NCBI GenBank assembly: GCA_002686085.1
Contig: NZAC01000049.1
Location: 1 to 64,000 of the forward strand
Direction: 5' to 3'
DNA length: 64,000 bases
DNA from: Roseibacillus sp.
GTDB taxonomy: Bacteria > Verrucomicrobiota > Verrucomicrobiia > Verrucomicrobiales > Akkermansiaceae
The position numbers were made by a program, and so were the translations under genes. Below the pieces are notes generated by a model. The model did not search any database and had not been told where the DNA came from. It was given only the letters and a program-made list of their open reading frames with translations. Every line of letters starts with the position of its first letter. Position 1 is the stretch's first letter. This document shows, piece after piece, positions 29,783 through 40,600 of the stretch.

Positions 29783-32515
29783 TTAGCCGGTCGTCCGTAA
29801 CCCAGCTGCGATGGCGTTGATGGAAAGGAGCATGCGCGGAAGCAACCCTTCTGCCTCCGCTTCCCCGCCAGACTGGATTTGTTGGCGCCATTCTCTGAGA
29901 AGCGAGACCTGTTGCTGATGAAGAACTTTTAGTGGAGCTTCACGGATCTCGAGTGTTTTTGCCATCCGGGGCCTTCGCTTAAGGATGTCCCCGTCGTAGA
30001 GTTCAGTCAGTAGTTCACGGGTGCGATTGAATTCGGCAACAATGATTTTCATGAAGCGGTCTCTCAGGGACTCGTCTTCAACCAGCGAAGAATACTGGGT
30101 CATCACCTCTAGGTTTGCAGAAGCCAGATTGGTTTCGACGTTGGTTAAGGTATAGCCGAGAAAGGAGGACTCGCGGAATTTCTCCTTGAGGCGGAGGAAA
30201 CGTTCCGGTTGCTGCGTCTTTAGAGACTCAAGGGCTGTGCCGACTCCGAACCATCCGGGTAGATAGAAACGGGCCTGTGTCCATGAGAAGACCCATGGGA
30301 TCGCTCTGAGATCATCGATGGAGTGACCCTTTTTGCCTGTTCTCCTGGTCGGGCGGGAACCAATGCAGGAGTTCTCCAGCGCATCGATGGGAGTGACCTG
30401 TCGATAGAAATCGATAAATCCGTCGGAGCGGAGCAGTGTCTGGTAGGCTTCCTGGCTCGCCTTGGATAAGTCAGGAAGGAAATCTTCTGCCGGATCCTTG
30501 TGGCTCTCCGGTCTGCTGTGAATTGCGGTCGTAATAGCGGTGCCGGCGAGAAGGAGTTCGAGATGATAGGTAGCGTTAGCAAGGTTAGCATATTTCTGTG
30601 CAATTGTTTCGCCTTGCTCGGTCATTCGAAACCCGCCACTCAATGAACCATGAGGGAGAGAGGCCATGAACCAGTGTGTTGGTCCAGCACCACGAGAGAT
30701 CGTTCCGCCGCGTCCGTGAAAATATCGTAGTTTTATGTCATGCCGGCGCGCTACTTCTGAAAGATTTTTCTGTCCCTGGTTGAGGGCCCAGGCAGCGGCT
30801 AGGATGCCACAGTCCTTATTGGAGTCCGAGTAGCCGAGCATGACCTGCTGTTCTCCCGAGCGCCGTCTCTTAACGATCGGATGGCTGAGAAATTGATCGA
30901 GAATTCCTGGTGCCCGATGGAGATCGTCGATGGTTTCGAATAATGGGACGACTTCAAGAGGGCAGATGAGTCCCTCTGACGCAGGAGTCATCAGTCCAGC
31001 TTCCCGGGCCAGAAGAAAGACACCAAGAAGGTCGGATACCTGGCGAGTCATTGAAACAATCAGGCCTCCAATTCCTGCTGGACCATTTTGTTCGAGGTGC
31101 GCTGCGATGACACGGTAGGAGTCGAGTACGAGAGTTGCCTCCTTGCCTGCATCGAGGCTGTCGTGAAGAAACGGTCGGGTAGATTGTAGTTCTTCGTTAA
31201 GAAACGCTACCCGTCTGTCTTCAGGCCATTCCGCATAGTGTGCGCCGTCCTCAACCCCTGCAGCTGCGAGTAATTGCGAAATCGCGCGATCATGGAAATC
31301 GGAGTTTTGCCTGATTTCAAGGGCGGCAAGGTGGAAGCCGAAAATTTCAAGTTTGTGCCGAAGCGGGCGGATGTGCTGCTCCTCAATAAGCGCACACCCA
31401 TTCGCAATGATACTTTCAGAAATTAATTCGAGATCATCGGCAAGGGCCTCGGGATTTGAGTAGCCGGGTGCGCCATCGATCTGGGCTTTCAGTTGGGCAG
31501 CCATGAGGCACGCCAGATGACGCCAGGGCTCCTGGCCGACCTGATGCTGGAGCTTGTTGACGACGTCCTCATCATGAAGAGAGAGACCAAGTTCTATAAT
31601 GCGATTCTGTAATTCCCCGGGGACTTCATTGTGATGAATGGAGAGTGTCAGGATTGAGGCGAGATTGGTGATCTCCCGGTGGAGCAGTTCGAGTGCCGCA
31701 TCGCCGAGAAGCTCAAGAGAGCGTTCTGTTACCTCAGGCGTCACGAGAGGATGGCCGTCGCGGTCCCCACCAATCCAGGTTCCGAAAGAAAGCCTTGGGA
31801 TATTTCCTGCCTCACGAAGTTTCTCCAGGGGAAATCCCGCATCGCGCCACGCTTCCGTAAAGTGAAGGTCAAGGCGGTTCAGAGATGCGGGAAATAGATC
31901 GCGCAAGTAGTGAATAGCCTCATTGAGTTCATGGTAAATGTCAGGGCGAACAAGGTGGATTTCTCCCGTACGCCACAAGCTCTCCAGCGCGGTAACCATT
32001 CGCTCCCGGATTCGTCGGCGCTCCCGTTCCGTGTATTTGGGATACTCGCTTCGCACCAGCTGGTTGTAGAGAGCGCGGAGGCGCTCACGGATGGAACTTC
32101 GCTTGGCCTCAGTCGGGTGGGCGGTCAGGACAGGTTGGACGCTCACATCTCCGAGTACCTTGATAATATCATCGGGGGAGAGTCCAGCCGCGGTCATATC
32201 CTTCAGAGCGTGGGGCCAGAGACCGCGAATTGAATCGGCCCCCAGTTCTTTTTCTCGCTCTCGCCTGATGGCGGAGGCCACTCGCTCTTCGACCATGTTG
32301 AGAAGCTGGAAACCCACCGAATACAACTGCTGTGTGCCCTTGGGTAATTCGCCCTCGGGGATCTGTCCGCTCCATGGAATATAGGGGATAAGCTCATCTT
32401 CACCGAGCGACTTCAATGCATCGGATAGGCAGGAAATCAGGTAGGACAGGGTCTCGTCGATCAGGTCGAAGCCTTGAACTCGCAGTTCATCCCGGGTGGT
32501 GTTCGAGGAGGTCAT
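29783..32515 (-). CDS. ppc: Phosphoenolpyruvate carboxylase
   Basis: 910 aa; VLTAHPTEAKRSSIRERLRALYNQL, GGDRDGHPLVTPEVT, MLGYSDSNKDCGILAAAWAL, YFHGRGGTISRGAGPTHWF, C-terminal AIAAGLRTTG. Confidence 0.97.
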   Translation of the reverse strand: MTSSNTTRDELRVQGFDLIDETLSYLISCLSDALKSLGEDELIPYIPWSGQIPEGELPKGTQQLYSVGFQLLNMVEERVASAIRREREKELGADSIRGLWPHALKDMTAAGLSPDDIIKVLGDVSVQPVLTAHPTEAKRSSIRERLRALYNQLVRSEYPKYTERERRRIRERMVTALESLWRTGEIHLVRPDIYHELNEAIHYLRDLFPASLNRLDLHFTEAWRDAGFPLEKLREAGNIPRLSFGTWIGGDRDGHPLVTPEVTERSLELLGDAALELLHREITNLASILTLSIHHNEVPGELQNRIIELGLSLHDEDVVNKLQHQVGQEPWRHLACLMAAQLKAQIDGAPGYSNPEALADDLELISESIIANGCALIEEQHIRPLRHKLEIFGFHLAALEIRQNSDFHDRAISQLLAAAGVEDGAHYAEWPEDRRVAFLNEELQSTRPFLHDSLDAGKEATLVLDSYRVIAAHLEQNGPAGIGGLIVSMTRQVSDLLGVFLLAREAGLMTPASEGLICPLEVVPLFETIDDLHRAPGILDQFLSHPIVKRRRSGEQQVMLGYSDSNKDCGILAAAWALNQGQKNLSEVARRHDIKLRYFHGRGGTISRGAGPTHWFMASLPHGSLSGGFRMTEQGETIAQKYANLANATYHLELLLAGTAITTAIHSRPESHKDPAEDFLPDLSKASQEAYQTLLRSDGFIDFYRQVTPIDALENSCIGSRPTRRTGKKGHSIDDLRAIPWVFSWTQARFYLPGWFGVGTALESLKTQQPERFLRLKEKFRESSFLGYTLTNVETNLASANLEVMTQYSSLVEDESLRDRFMKIIVAEFNRTRELLTELYDGDILKRRPRMAKTLEIREAPLKVLHQQQVSLLREWRQQIQSGGEAEAEGLLPRMLLSINAIAAGLRTTG

Positions 32516-32654
32516 GGGCAGGGAATTGAAGCCCTCTTCTGCCTGTAAGTGAAGTGTTCTCTTTCAAACGAGGTGATTTGACCCCTGATGAGTTGAGTAT
32601 GAAAATGCTCGCGTCGGGCTACTGCATCTGGAAAATCGCCAGACACATCGAAAA

Positions 32655-33305
32655 ATGAAACACATAGTCGCCCTCGCAATTTCTCTCACTCTTCCGTTCA
32701 GCTCTCTTTTTGCAGAGCACCACGAACTACCCAAGCCCGATAAGGACGGATGGATTACTCTTTTCAACGGAAAGGACCTCACGGGGTGGAGCGGTAGCCC
32801 TGATGTATGGCGAGTAAAAGATGGATATATCTCGGGGCAGATTGATAAGCTTAAGGGAGGAAATACGTTTCTCATCTATCAGCATCCATTCGCTGATTTC
32901 GAATTGGAGGCAGAATGGGTCCTTGTGGATGGAAAGGGAAATAGCGGTATCCAAGTTCGTTCCAAACAGTCTGAGAGTGGGGCCAATAAATGGGTGGTCA
33001 GTGGATACCAGGCGGATATCGGAAACGGTTGGTATGGAAAGCTTTACGAGGAGAGGGGGCGTGGCGTGCTTGCGGGTAATTATAAGAACAAGCCCACGAT
33101 AAAGAAGGACAACGGTTGGAATAAGTATTTGATCACAGCGAAAGGGTCAAAATTGACGCAGGAGCTTAATGGAGTTGTTACCATCGAGTTCGATGACAAG
33201 GATCCGAAGAAGAGCGCTTCAAGCGGGGTCATTGGATTACAGTACCACTCCCCCGGGGGGTTTGAGGTTCGGTTCCGCAAGATCAGAATCAGGCCTTCTA
33301 AATAA
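32655..33305 (+). CDS. DUF1080 (3-keto-disaccharide hydrolase-like) protein, single domain
   Basis: DKDGWITLFNGKDLTGWSGSPDVWRVKDGYISGQ; NSGIQVRSK; GFEVRFRKIRIRP. Confidence 0.88.
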   Translation: MKHIVALAISLTLPFSSLFAEHHELPKPDKDGWITLFNGKDLTGWSGSPDVWRVKDGYISGQIDKLKGGNTFLIYQHPFADFELEAEWVLVDGKGNSGIQVRSKQSESGANKWVVSGYQADIGNGWYGKLYEERGRGVLAGNYKNKPTIKKDNGWNKYLITAKGSKLTQELNGVVTIEFDDKDPKKSASSGVIGLQYHSPGGFEVRFRKIRIRPSK

Positions 33306-33333
33306 TCTGACGTTGGCAGTTGCCGTTGGCATG

Positions 33334-33356
33334 CTTTGGGGCCACAGGCCCCGAAG
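33334..33356. terminator. Strong hairpin between convergent genes (candidate bidirectional terminator)
   Basis: CTTTGGGGCC-ACA-GGCCCCGAAG: 10-bp stem with one G.T wobble and 3-nt loop. Confidence 0.55.
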
Positions 33357-33388
33357 ATCGTTGTTATCCGATCGACGGATGGATGCTG

Positions 33389-36004
33389 TTAGCGAACATC
33401 GATGGCGACATTGTCAATCGACCATCCACTGAAAGAGTCGCCGCTAGCGTCACTGGTGAACCAGAATTCGAGAATAATTTCTTCTCCCAGAGCCACAGAG
33501 GAGAGATCTTCGCTCAGGGGTACCCAATCGGTATCAAATACCGAAGGGCCAGGGTCGATGTTGGCAAGAACACTGCCATCACGGGCTCTCAGGACTCGTA
33601 CTCCGAAGAGGTCGCCAAGGCCGTCTGCATCACGATAGTGATCCATCATGAAAGTGGCTCGGGTAAAATTTCTGCGAGTTAAATCAATTGCCGGAGATCG
33701 GAGAAAAATATCGGCGTTGTCTCCATAGTTGCCGAGGTTAGTCGTAAATGCGCGGGTCGATCTGTCGGCTCCAGTGGATGGGCCGGTGCCGGCCGCCGGT
33801 ATCCCAAGCTGCCACACGGTTTCCTGATTGGCGTTGTTGGAGCCAACGGTCCAGCCGTTCGTTCCTGACTCGAAGTCCTCCCAGAAGAACGGGGGAGCAT
33901 CCCTTTCCACGATAACCATGAAGAGGTTTTCCTCGGTGGGCCGGGGGAAGGTCTCGACGTTGAGGGGGGCGGTAGCAGCAATGTTTTCCTGCCAGATGCG
34001 CCAGCTAGCGGGGTTTCCTTCCTCGGCGGGGTTGGAGCTTGCATGAATGTCGTATACCTTGCCCTCGTGGCTCTCGAAGGAGAGCTCAAGATTCCGACCC
34101 AAGCTCCGAATACTAAATTGTCTCTCCGCAGACATGGTGCTCGAGATCTCGATGTTATCAATGAGAACGGTTTGGGTAGCATCGCCCACTCGTGCTGAAA
34201 TAACGAAAGAGTAAGAATCGTCAGGGGTGAAAGAGCCGGTACTAATATCGATCAGCTCCGCATTAGTATCGAAGCCGGTGGTAATAAAAGTGGCGCCGTC
34301 AACGGGGTCCCAGATGACGGAAATAGCTCCCGAGACAGTGGCTCCATCCCGGAGGATGGGGCCGTTCACGAAGGCGAAGTTTCCGGCCTCTGCTCCCCTC
34401 GTCTTACCCGAGATACTCAACCCCTGTTCGGTGTCAAAGTTTCTCCAGGTATCGACCTCAAAAGATAGATTTTCAGTGACTCGATCCTCGTTTTGCATGC
34501 CCTCCTCGCCGGATCCAAGGATTCCGAGCGGTGCATTGCCGTAGTTCAGAGAAAATCCGTCTGCCGGGACATCTTGGAGCGGTCCATCAGCGATCGTGAC
34601 ATCGAAGTTTGCGGTCCAGCCCCCGGATGATCCTCCGAGGGCGGGAATCGAGAAGCTCGACCGACCCAGCCTCTGGCCGTCAACCGTGAGCCGGAGTTGA
34701 CCATTCTCCACGCTGGCGGCGGCTCCAGCCATGACGGTGCCGTCACCAAGGTCAGTTGTGCCATTCGGATAGCTGTCAAAATCCTGATAGTAACTGGTGG
34801 GAGGAGCGGTGTAGACGGTGGGGTTTCGGCCCCCAGCAATTTCTACGCTATCTCCCATAGTGTCACCGTCCGTATCAGGGTTGTTCGGATCTGTTCCTGG
34901 TTGCTGGTGATTAATGAAAGGCACGGTTGGGTTCTCGACGGCATCAGACAGTCCATCACCGTCACTATCAGCATTCAGAGGGCTTGTGCCTGTGCGCGAA
35001 GGGCTGAGAAAGATTCCAGTATTGTCCTCAGCGCTATCGATAAGTCCGTCCCCGTCGGTATCTTCATCTTGCGGGTTTGTCCGGAGGTCGCGTTCCCGAG
35101 AGTTGCTCAAACCATCCCCATCGGGATCTCCGAGAGAGCCGTGGGGGCCGTCCTTTGCTCCTGGAGAGGTTTCCCCAATGGTTCCGTCATCGTCGGGATC
35201 AAGGCCGTTCGCTATTTCATAGGAATCAGATAGCCCGTCGTTGTCCCGGTCACCGGGAGCCCCAGTATCTATTATCAGATTGTCTATGAAGAGGTCCTGA
35301 TTGGCTCCTCCCACCCGGGCTGAAATAATAAAAGTGTAGGAATCGTCACCCGTGAATTCTGCAGTATCGATAGCGGAGAATTCCGCATTAGTTTGCAAGC
35401 CGGTCGTCCTGAACGAGGCGCCACTTGCGGGGTCCCATTCGACTTCTATGGTTCCACTCACCCGCTGGCCATCGTTAAGGATGATGCCATTGGTGAAAGC
35501 GAGTTGGCCCACGTCCAAACCATTACTTAACCCGGATATATTCACCCCTTGCTCGGGATCTCCATTCATCCATGTATCCACCTCAAAAGAGAGGTTCTCA
35601 GTTACTGCCGGTCGGGTTCTCATTCCTTCCTCTGCAGCACCACGATCACCCATTGGGGCGTTACCATAGTTAAAAGAGAATCCATCAGCTGGAGGGTTGA
35701 AGTTGATGCTGTCATTGAGCTCGATATCAAAGGAAGCCCTGAAGCCAAGAGAAGAGCCTTCGAGAGCGGGAATTGAAAAGCTGGCAAATCCACTGATTCC
35801 CCGGTCCCGCGTAAGTTGCAGTCGCCCATTTTGGACGCTGGCGCTTGATCCTACAATCATTGTGCCATCTCCAAGATCAGTGGTGCCATTTGGATAGGAA
35901 TTAAAATCCTGCTCGTAGGTGGCGGCGGGCACTAACTCCGGCATTAACAGGATGAAAAATACCATCAGGCACATTTGTGCGAGAGGGATTCTTAGTGCAT
36001 TCAT
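33389..36004 (-). CDS. Secreted multi-domain protein: two duplicated lectin-like modules flanking thrombospondin type-3 calcium repeats, C-terminal MAM-like module
   Basis: Signal peptide; QDFNSYPNGTTDLGDGT and QDFDSYPNGTTDLGDGT duplicated; GDRDNDGLSDSYEIANGLDPDDDG, DPDGDGLSNSRE, DTDGDGLIDSAED; C-terminal WEDFESGTNGW...WSIDNVAIDVR. Confidence 0.8.
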   Translation of the reverse strand: MNALRIPLAQMCLMVFFILLMPELVPAATYEQDFNSYPNGTTDLGDGTMIVGSSASVQNGRLQLTRDRGISGFASFSIPALEGSSLGFRASFDIELNDSINFNPPADGFSFNYGNAPMGDRGAAEEGMRTRPAVTENLSFEVDTWMNGDPEQGVNISGLSNGLDVGQLAFTNGIILNDGQRVSGTIEVEWDPASGASFRTTGLQTNAEFSAIDTAEFTGDDSYTFIISARVGGANQDLFIDNLIIDTGAPGDRDNDGLSDSYEIANGLDPDDDGTIGETSPGAKDGPHGSLGDPDGDGLSNSRERDLRTNPQDEDTDGDGLIDSAEDNTGIFLSPSRTGTSPLNADSDGDGLSDAVENPTVPFINHQQPGTDPNNPDTDGDTMGDSVEIAGGRNPTVYTAPPTSYYQDFDSYPNGTTDLGDGTVMAGAAASVENGQLRLTVDGQRLGRSSFSIPALGGSSGGWTANFDVTIADGPLQDVPADGFSLNYGNAPLGILGSGEEGMQNEDRVTENLSFEVDTWRNFDTEQGLSISGKTRGAEAGNFAFVNGPILRDGATVSGAISVIWDPVDGATFITTGFDTNAELIDISTGSFTPDDSYSFVISARVGDATQTVLIDNIEISSTMSAERQFSIRSLGRNLELSFESHEGKVYDIHASSNPAEEGNPASWRIWQENIAATAPLNVETFPRPTEENLFMVIVERDAPPFFWEDFESGTNGWTVGSNNANQETVWQLGIPAAGTGPSTGADRSTRAFTTNLGNYGDNADIFLRSPAIDLTRRNFTRATFMMDHYRDADGLGDLFGVRVLRARDGSVLANIDPGPSVFDTDWVPLSEDLSSVALGEEIILEFWFTSDASGDSFSGWSIDNVAIDVR

Positions 36005-36165
36005 GCGGTGAAGTCCAGGGGCTCGTTCCGGCGAGACTTATAGACGTCCGGTCTGCTTGGCAAAGTAAAATGGCCTACCACAAGCGGGTATGGGTTGATT
36101 GCAATAAGGTAGAACTTCTGGCGATCATGAATCCATTTACCAAGGCACCCTTTATCACATGGACT

Positions 36166-36187
36166 AAGCTCTGAGAAAGAAGAGCTT
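36166..36187. terminator. Hairpin downstream of the minus-strand PSD1/DUF1501 pair
   Basis: AAGCTC-TGAGAAAGAA-GAGCTT, 18 bp beyond the end of the 36205..37614 gene. Confidence 0.3.
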
Positions 36188-36204
36188 CATCGACCCGGTC
36201 CTGA

Positions 36205-37614
36205 TTAGGCCAGGATTTCTGTGACGACCTTACCGTGAACGTCTGTGAGCCGGAAGTCGCGGCCCTTGAATCGGAAGGTCAGAGCTTCGTGGTCGATACC
36301 GAGAAGATGCAGAATCGTGGCTTGCAGGTCGTGGACGTGAACGGCTTTGTCCGTCACATTGTAACTGAATTCATCGGTCTGACCATGGACCATCCCTGGT
36401 TGTATTCCTCCCCCTGCCATCCACATCGAGAAACAGGCAGGATGATGATCCCTGCCAAAGTTCTTGTTGCGAGTCTGAGCGTAGGTAGTACGACCGAATT
36501 CTCCACCCCAGATGACGAGGGTCTCCTCGAGCATGCCGCGTTCCTTGAGATCTTTCAGAAGAGCCGTGGTAGGTCGATCTACGGAGGCGATCTTTCCCTT
36601 GATAGCGTTGGTTATCCCATCGTGGTGATCCCATCCCCGGTCATAGAGCTGAATAAAGCGAACACCCGCTTCAGCGAGGCGGCGAGCCAGAAGGCAGTTG
36701 GAGGCGAAAGAGGCCTTGCCTGGTTGCGCTCCGTAGCTTTCCAGAACTTCTTTCGGCTCCTGCGAGAGATCCATCAGCCCGGGCACTGAGCTTTGCATGC
36801 GGTATGCCAGTTGGAAGGCGTCAATGCGGGCTTCGATTTCGGAGTCGCCAGACTGTTCATATTTGAGCTGGTTGAAAGCATTGATTCGATCGATCGTTTG
36901 TTTGCGATTCAGATCCGATATCCCCTTGGGATTGGAGAGGAAGAGGACCGGATCTCCAGACGACTGAAATTTTACGCCCTGATGTCTGCTGGGCAGGAAT
37001 CCATTATGCCAGTAGCGGGAAGGAACGGGTTGACCTCCACCCGAGAGGAGGACGATAAAAGCGGGTAGGTTTTCGTTGGCACTACCCAAGCCGTAACTGA
37101 GCCAGGAGCCCATGCTGGGCCTCCCAGACAAGGGGCTTCCGGTCTGCAGGAAGGTGACAGCTGGATCGTGGTTTATTGGATCGGTAGTGGCGCTTCTGAT
37201 CAGGCAGATATCATCCGCAATCTCGGGCATGTGCTTGAAGAGCACGTTCATATCCATCCCCGCCTGTCCGCACTTGGCGAACTCATGCTTTGAGGCCATC
37301 ACGTTGAGGGCTCCCTGTCCGCTGGTCATGGTTGTCAGCCGTTGGTTCCCAATGACCCCGGAAGGGAGAGGCTTCCCATCCCAACGGGAGAGTCCGGGTT
37401 TGGGATCAAAAGTTTCTAGCTGAGAGGGGCCTCCCGACATGTGGAGATAGATCACCCGTTTGGCTTTCGCCGGGTGACTGGTCTGGACCGCGCCTTCGGC
37501 GGCCAGAGCTGCCGGAGAAGAGGCGAAAAGGTCAGAGAGGGCGGCAGCGCCGAGCCCGCATGAGGTGCGGCCAAGGAACGTGCGTCGCGTGAGATAGTTC
37601 TGGATTTCGCTCAT
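36205..37614 (-). CDS. DUF1501 protein, Tat-exported
   Basis: LTRRTFLGRTSCGLGAAALSDLF; YLHMSGGPSQLETFDPKPGL; WGGEFGRTTYAQTRNKNFGRDHHPACF. Starts 3 bp after the PSD1 gene. Confidence 0.93.
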   Translation of the reverse strand: MSEIQNYLTRRTFLGRTSCGLGAAALSDLFASSPAALAAEGAVQTSHPAKAKRVIYLHMSGGPSQLETFDPKPGLSRWDGKPLPSGVIGNQRLTTMTSGQGALNVMASKHEFAKCGQAGMDMNVLFKHMPEIADDICLIRSATTDPINHDPAVTFLQTGSPLSGRPSMGSWLSYGLGSANENLPAFIVLLSGGGQPVPSRYWHNGFLPSRHQGVKFQSSGDPVLFLSNPKGISDLNRKQTIDRINAFNQLKYEQSGDSEIEARIDAFQLAYRMQSSVPGLMDLSQEPKEVLESYGAQPGKASFASNCLLARRLAEAGVRFIQLYDRGWDHHDGITNAIKGKIASVDRPTTALLKDLKERGMLEETLVIWGGEFGRTTYAQTRNKNFGRDHHPACFSMWMAGGGIQPGMVHGQTDEFSYNVTDKAVHVHDLQATILHLLGIDHEALTFRFKGRDFRLTDVHGKVVTEILA

Positions 37615-37617
37615 AGG

Positions 37618-40600
37618 CTACTCACGAGAGATGGTTTCATCAAGATTGAGAAGGATACTTCCAAGAGAGGTCCAAGCGGCCAGTTCGACAGGTTCGTAAT
37701 CAGAGGATGGGAGAGATTTCCCGTTTGCGATGAACTCGCTGGCGCGTTCGGGATGAGCATTAAACTCTTTCCTCTGTTCGGACAGGGTATCGGTGAGAAT
37801 ACGTATTTCGCTGCCATTAGGGGCGCGGGAAGTCGCCATGATGAAAGCAAGACGGAGGCGCTGCTGGTCGCTGTCCTCCTTCAGTGAGAGAACGCGCTGG
37901 GCAAAGACCCGGGCAGCTTCCACGAATGCTGGGTCATTGAGAGTGACGAGGGCCTGAAGTGGGGTGTTAGTACGAGGCCGGTTGACGGAGCAGAACTCAC
38001 GGCTGGGAGCGTCAAAGATCTGGAAGCTGGGATAGAGCATGGTCCGACGCCAGAAGGTGTAAAGTCCCCTGCGATAGAGAGATTGACCCTCGCTCTCTTT
38101 CCACCCCTTTCCGATGCTGCTGAGATAGTTTGCGGGTTGGTAAGGAAAGACGGAGGGGCCGCCAATACTGGGATTGAGTAGTCCGCTGATCGATAGAGCG
38201 GAGTCCCGGATTTCCTCAGCGGAAAGTCGGAAACGGGGAGCACGATAGAGAAAGCGGTTATCGGGATCCTGATCCTCGTATCGTCTCCTGTTTACCGATG
38301 ACTGCCTGTAGGTAGAAGAGCTAATAATGAGTTTCTGCAGCCTCTTGATGTTCCACCCATGCTCAACGAAATCAGCGGCTAGCCAGTCAAGAAGCTCCGG
38401 GTGGCTGGGGCGCTCTCCCTGGGTGCCGAAGTCGCCGAGAGTTTTGACCAGACCAGTGCCAAAAAGCTGTTTCCAAAGGCGATTAACGATCACCCGGGAG
38501 ACAAGAGGGTGGCTGGGGTCGGTGAGCCAGTAGGCCAGCCCCAGGCGGTTGCGGGGTTGGTTAGTGGGCAGGCGGGGAAAGATCGCGGGCACGTCCGGTT
38601 CAACTTCCTCGCCCGGTTGACGGAAGTCGCCGCGCATGAGGACGTGGGCAGGTTTGCGGTCCTTCATTTCGACCATTACCATCGTGGTAGGAAAAGATTT
38701 ATCGACCTGCTCGAGTTCTTTCCGAGTGCTTGCTACTTCAGACTCCAGCATACGAAAGAGGTCACGTGATTCAGCGTACACGTAGTTGATGAAGTAGGTG
38801 AAGAGCTTCTTCTGTTCGCTGTCAGTGCGCTCCCTCCCGGGCTTGGCAGCGAGGGCCATGATATCGGCAGGAGCTGGGTTCCATTCTCCCTCGATCTTGT
38901 ATTTGGTGCCGAGATAGAATCCCACTGCGGCCTGCTCGTTGGGATCAAGAGCACGGTCGTAGACGAGAATCTCGGCGAAGTCTGCGGCAGCCTTCTCTGC
39001 ACCCGCGTTATTGGCACCGATGGTGATGGCCTTGTTCTGGAAACCGGAAAGACTTACTGCTCCGCCCCCTCCGTCCTTGCCATTGAGGCGAAAACGAGTG
39101 TCGTTATTGGCACCTTGCTGGGTGATAATGGCTACTGCGGGAACCGCTCGCTTGAGATCCGCATTTCCGATCATGTCGGCCCCATAGCCGTTGAAGCTCA
39201 GCTTGCTCATGTCATTCTGGTTACTGCCCCCGGTTTTCCAGAATGCGCGGCGTTTCCCCTGAGACTCGTCGCCCCACATGAGGGCCATCTGGTGCCGGGC
39301 GAGGTCGTTGAACTGAAGGACAAGCACCATGGTAAAGTCTCCGTCGAGATGCTCGGCCCCCGATGTGGTGCGAAGAAAGTCCTTCTTGCCATCGAGGCGG
39401 ATGGCGGGATGTCCGTTCAGAGCCCTGCCAAACTGCTTGGGCTCACCGGTAGCCACGGCAGTGCGCTTGTTTCCAGAAAGATCCGGCCATTCCCTTACAA
39501 ATCCGCCCGGTGCGTCGAAGGATCCCGCATCCAGGTGAAGCTGCAAACCGTTCTTCACGGGTAGAACCCCGGTCTTGGGCAAGGCGAGGGAAGTGACCCA
39601 TTCGCTGAGGGCCGGGGCCAAGTCACCCGCGGGGTTTGTAAACTCCGGCCGTTCTCGAGCGGCCTTCAGTTTTGCCGTTGTGGAGTCCAGTCGAGATTGA
39701 AGTTCGTTCCGCTTCTGCTGGTGAGGGCCCGTGCGAACCTTAAGAAGCGGCGGAAGTGGCTTGTTGTGGTAGCCGCTCCGTCCTCCGGCTCCGATTTCTC
39801 CCTCTACGCTGTTGAAGAATGCGTAGAGCTGATAATACTCCTTCTGGGAAATCGGATCGTATTTGTGATCGTGGCACTGTGCACAACCAACAGTGAGGCC
39901 GAGAAATACCTGTCCGGTCGTATTTGCGCGGTCCACCGCGTAGGTAACATAAAATTCATCGGGGTCAGCTCCTCCCTCTTCATTGAACGTAACGCAACGA
40001 TTGAAGCCGGATGCCACCCGTGTGGTATCGCTGGCCTCGGGGAGGAGGTCCCCTGCCATGTTTTCCACAATGAACCGGTCATAGGGTTTGTTGCTGTTAA
40101 AGGAGTCGATGACGTAGTCCCGGTAGAGCCACATGGCGCGCGCAGAGTCATTGTGATAGCCGTTCGTGTCTCCGTAGCGTGCGAGATCGAGCCAGTCCTG
40201 GGCCATGCGCTCTCCGTAATGGGAAGAGTTGATCATCGTGTCGACGAGATCGGAATACTCTTCCGGTGAGAAGGCGGCACCCGTGGTTTCTCTTTCTGCC
40301 AGGGGCACTTCGAGAGAGCGCACAAAATGTCGCAATTCATTGAGGCTTGGTGGCAGACCGCGAAGGTCGAGAGAGATGCGTCGTATGAGAGTCTCGGGGC
40401 TAGCCTCGGGAGAGGGTTCCATTTTCTCGCTCTCGAGCCGTGAAAGGATAAAATGATCTATGGGATTTCTTGCCCAGTCCTCTCTATTCACGGCGGGCAC
40501 TTTAGGTTTTTCCACGGTGCGGAAAGACCAGTGTTGTTCGTATTCCGCCCCATCTCTAACCCAGTTTCTGAGCTTTATTCTGTCTTCGTTACTAAGGCTC

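Noticed and set aside
39697-40269. 190-aa plus-strand ORF
   Set aside because: Antisense to the PSD1 gene 37618..40911.
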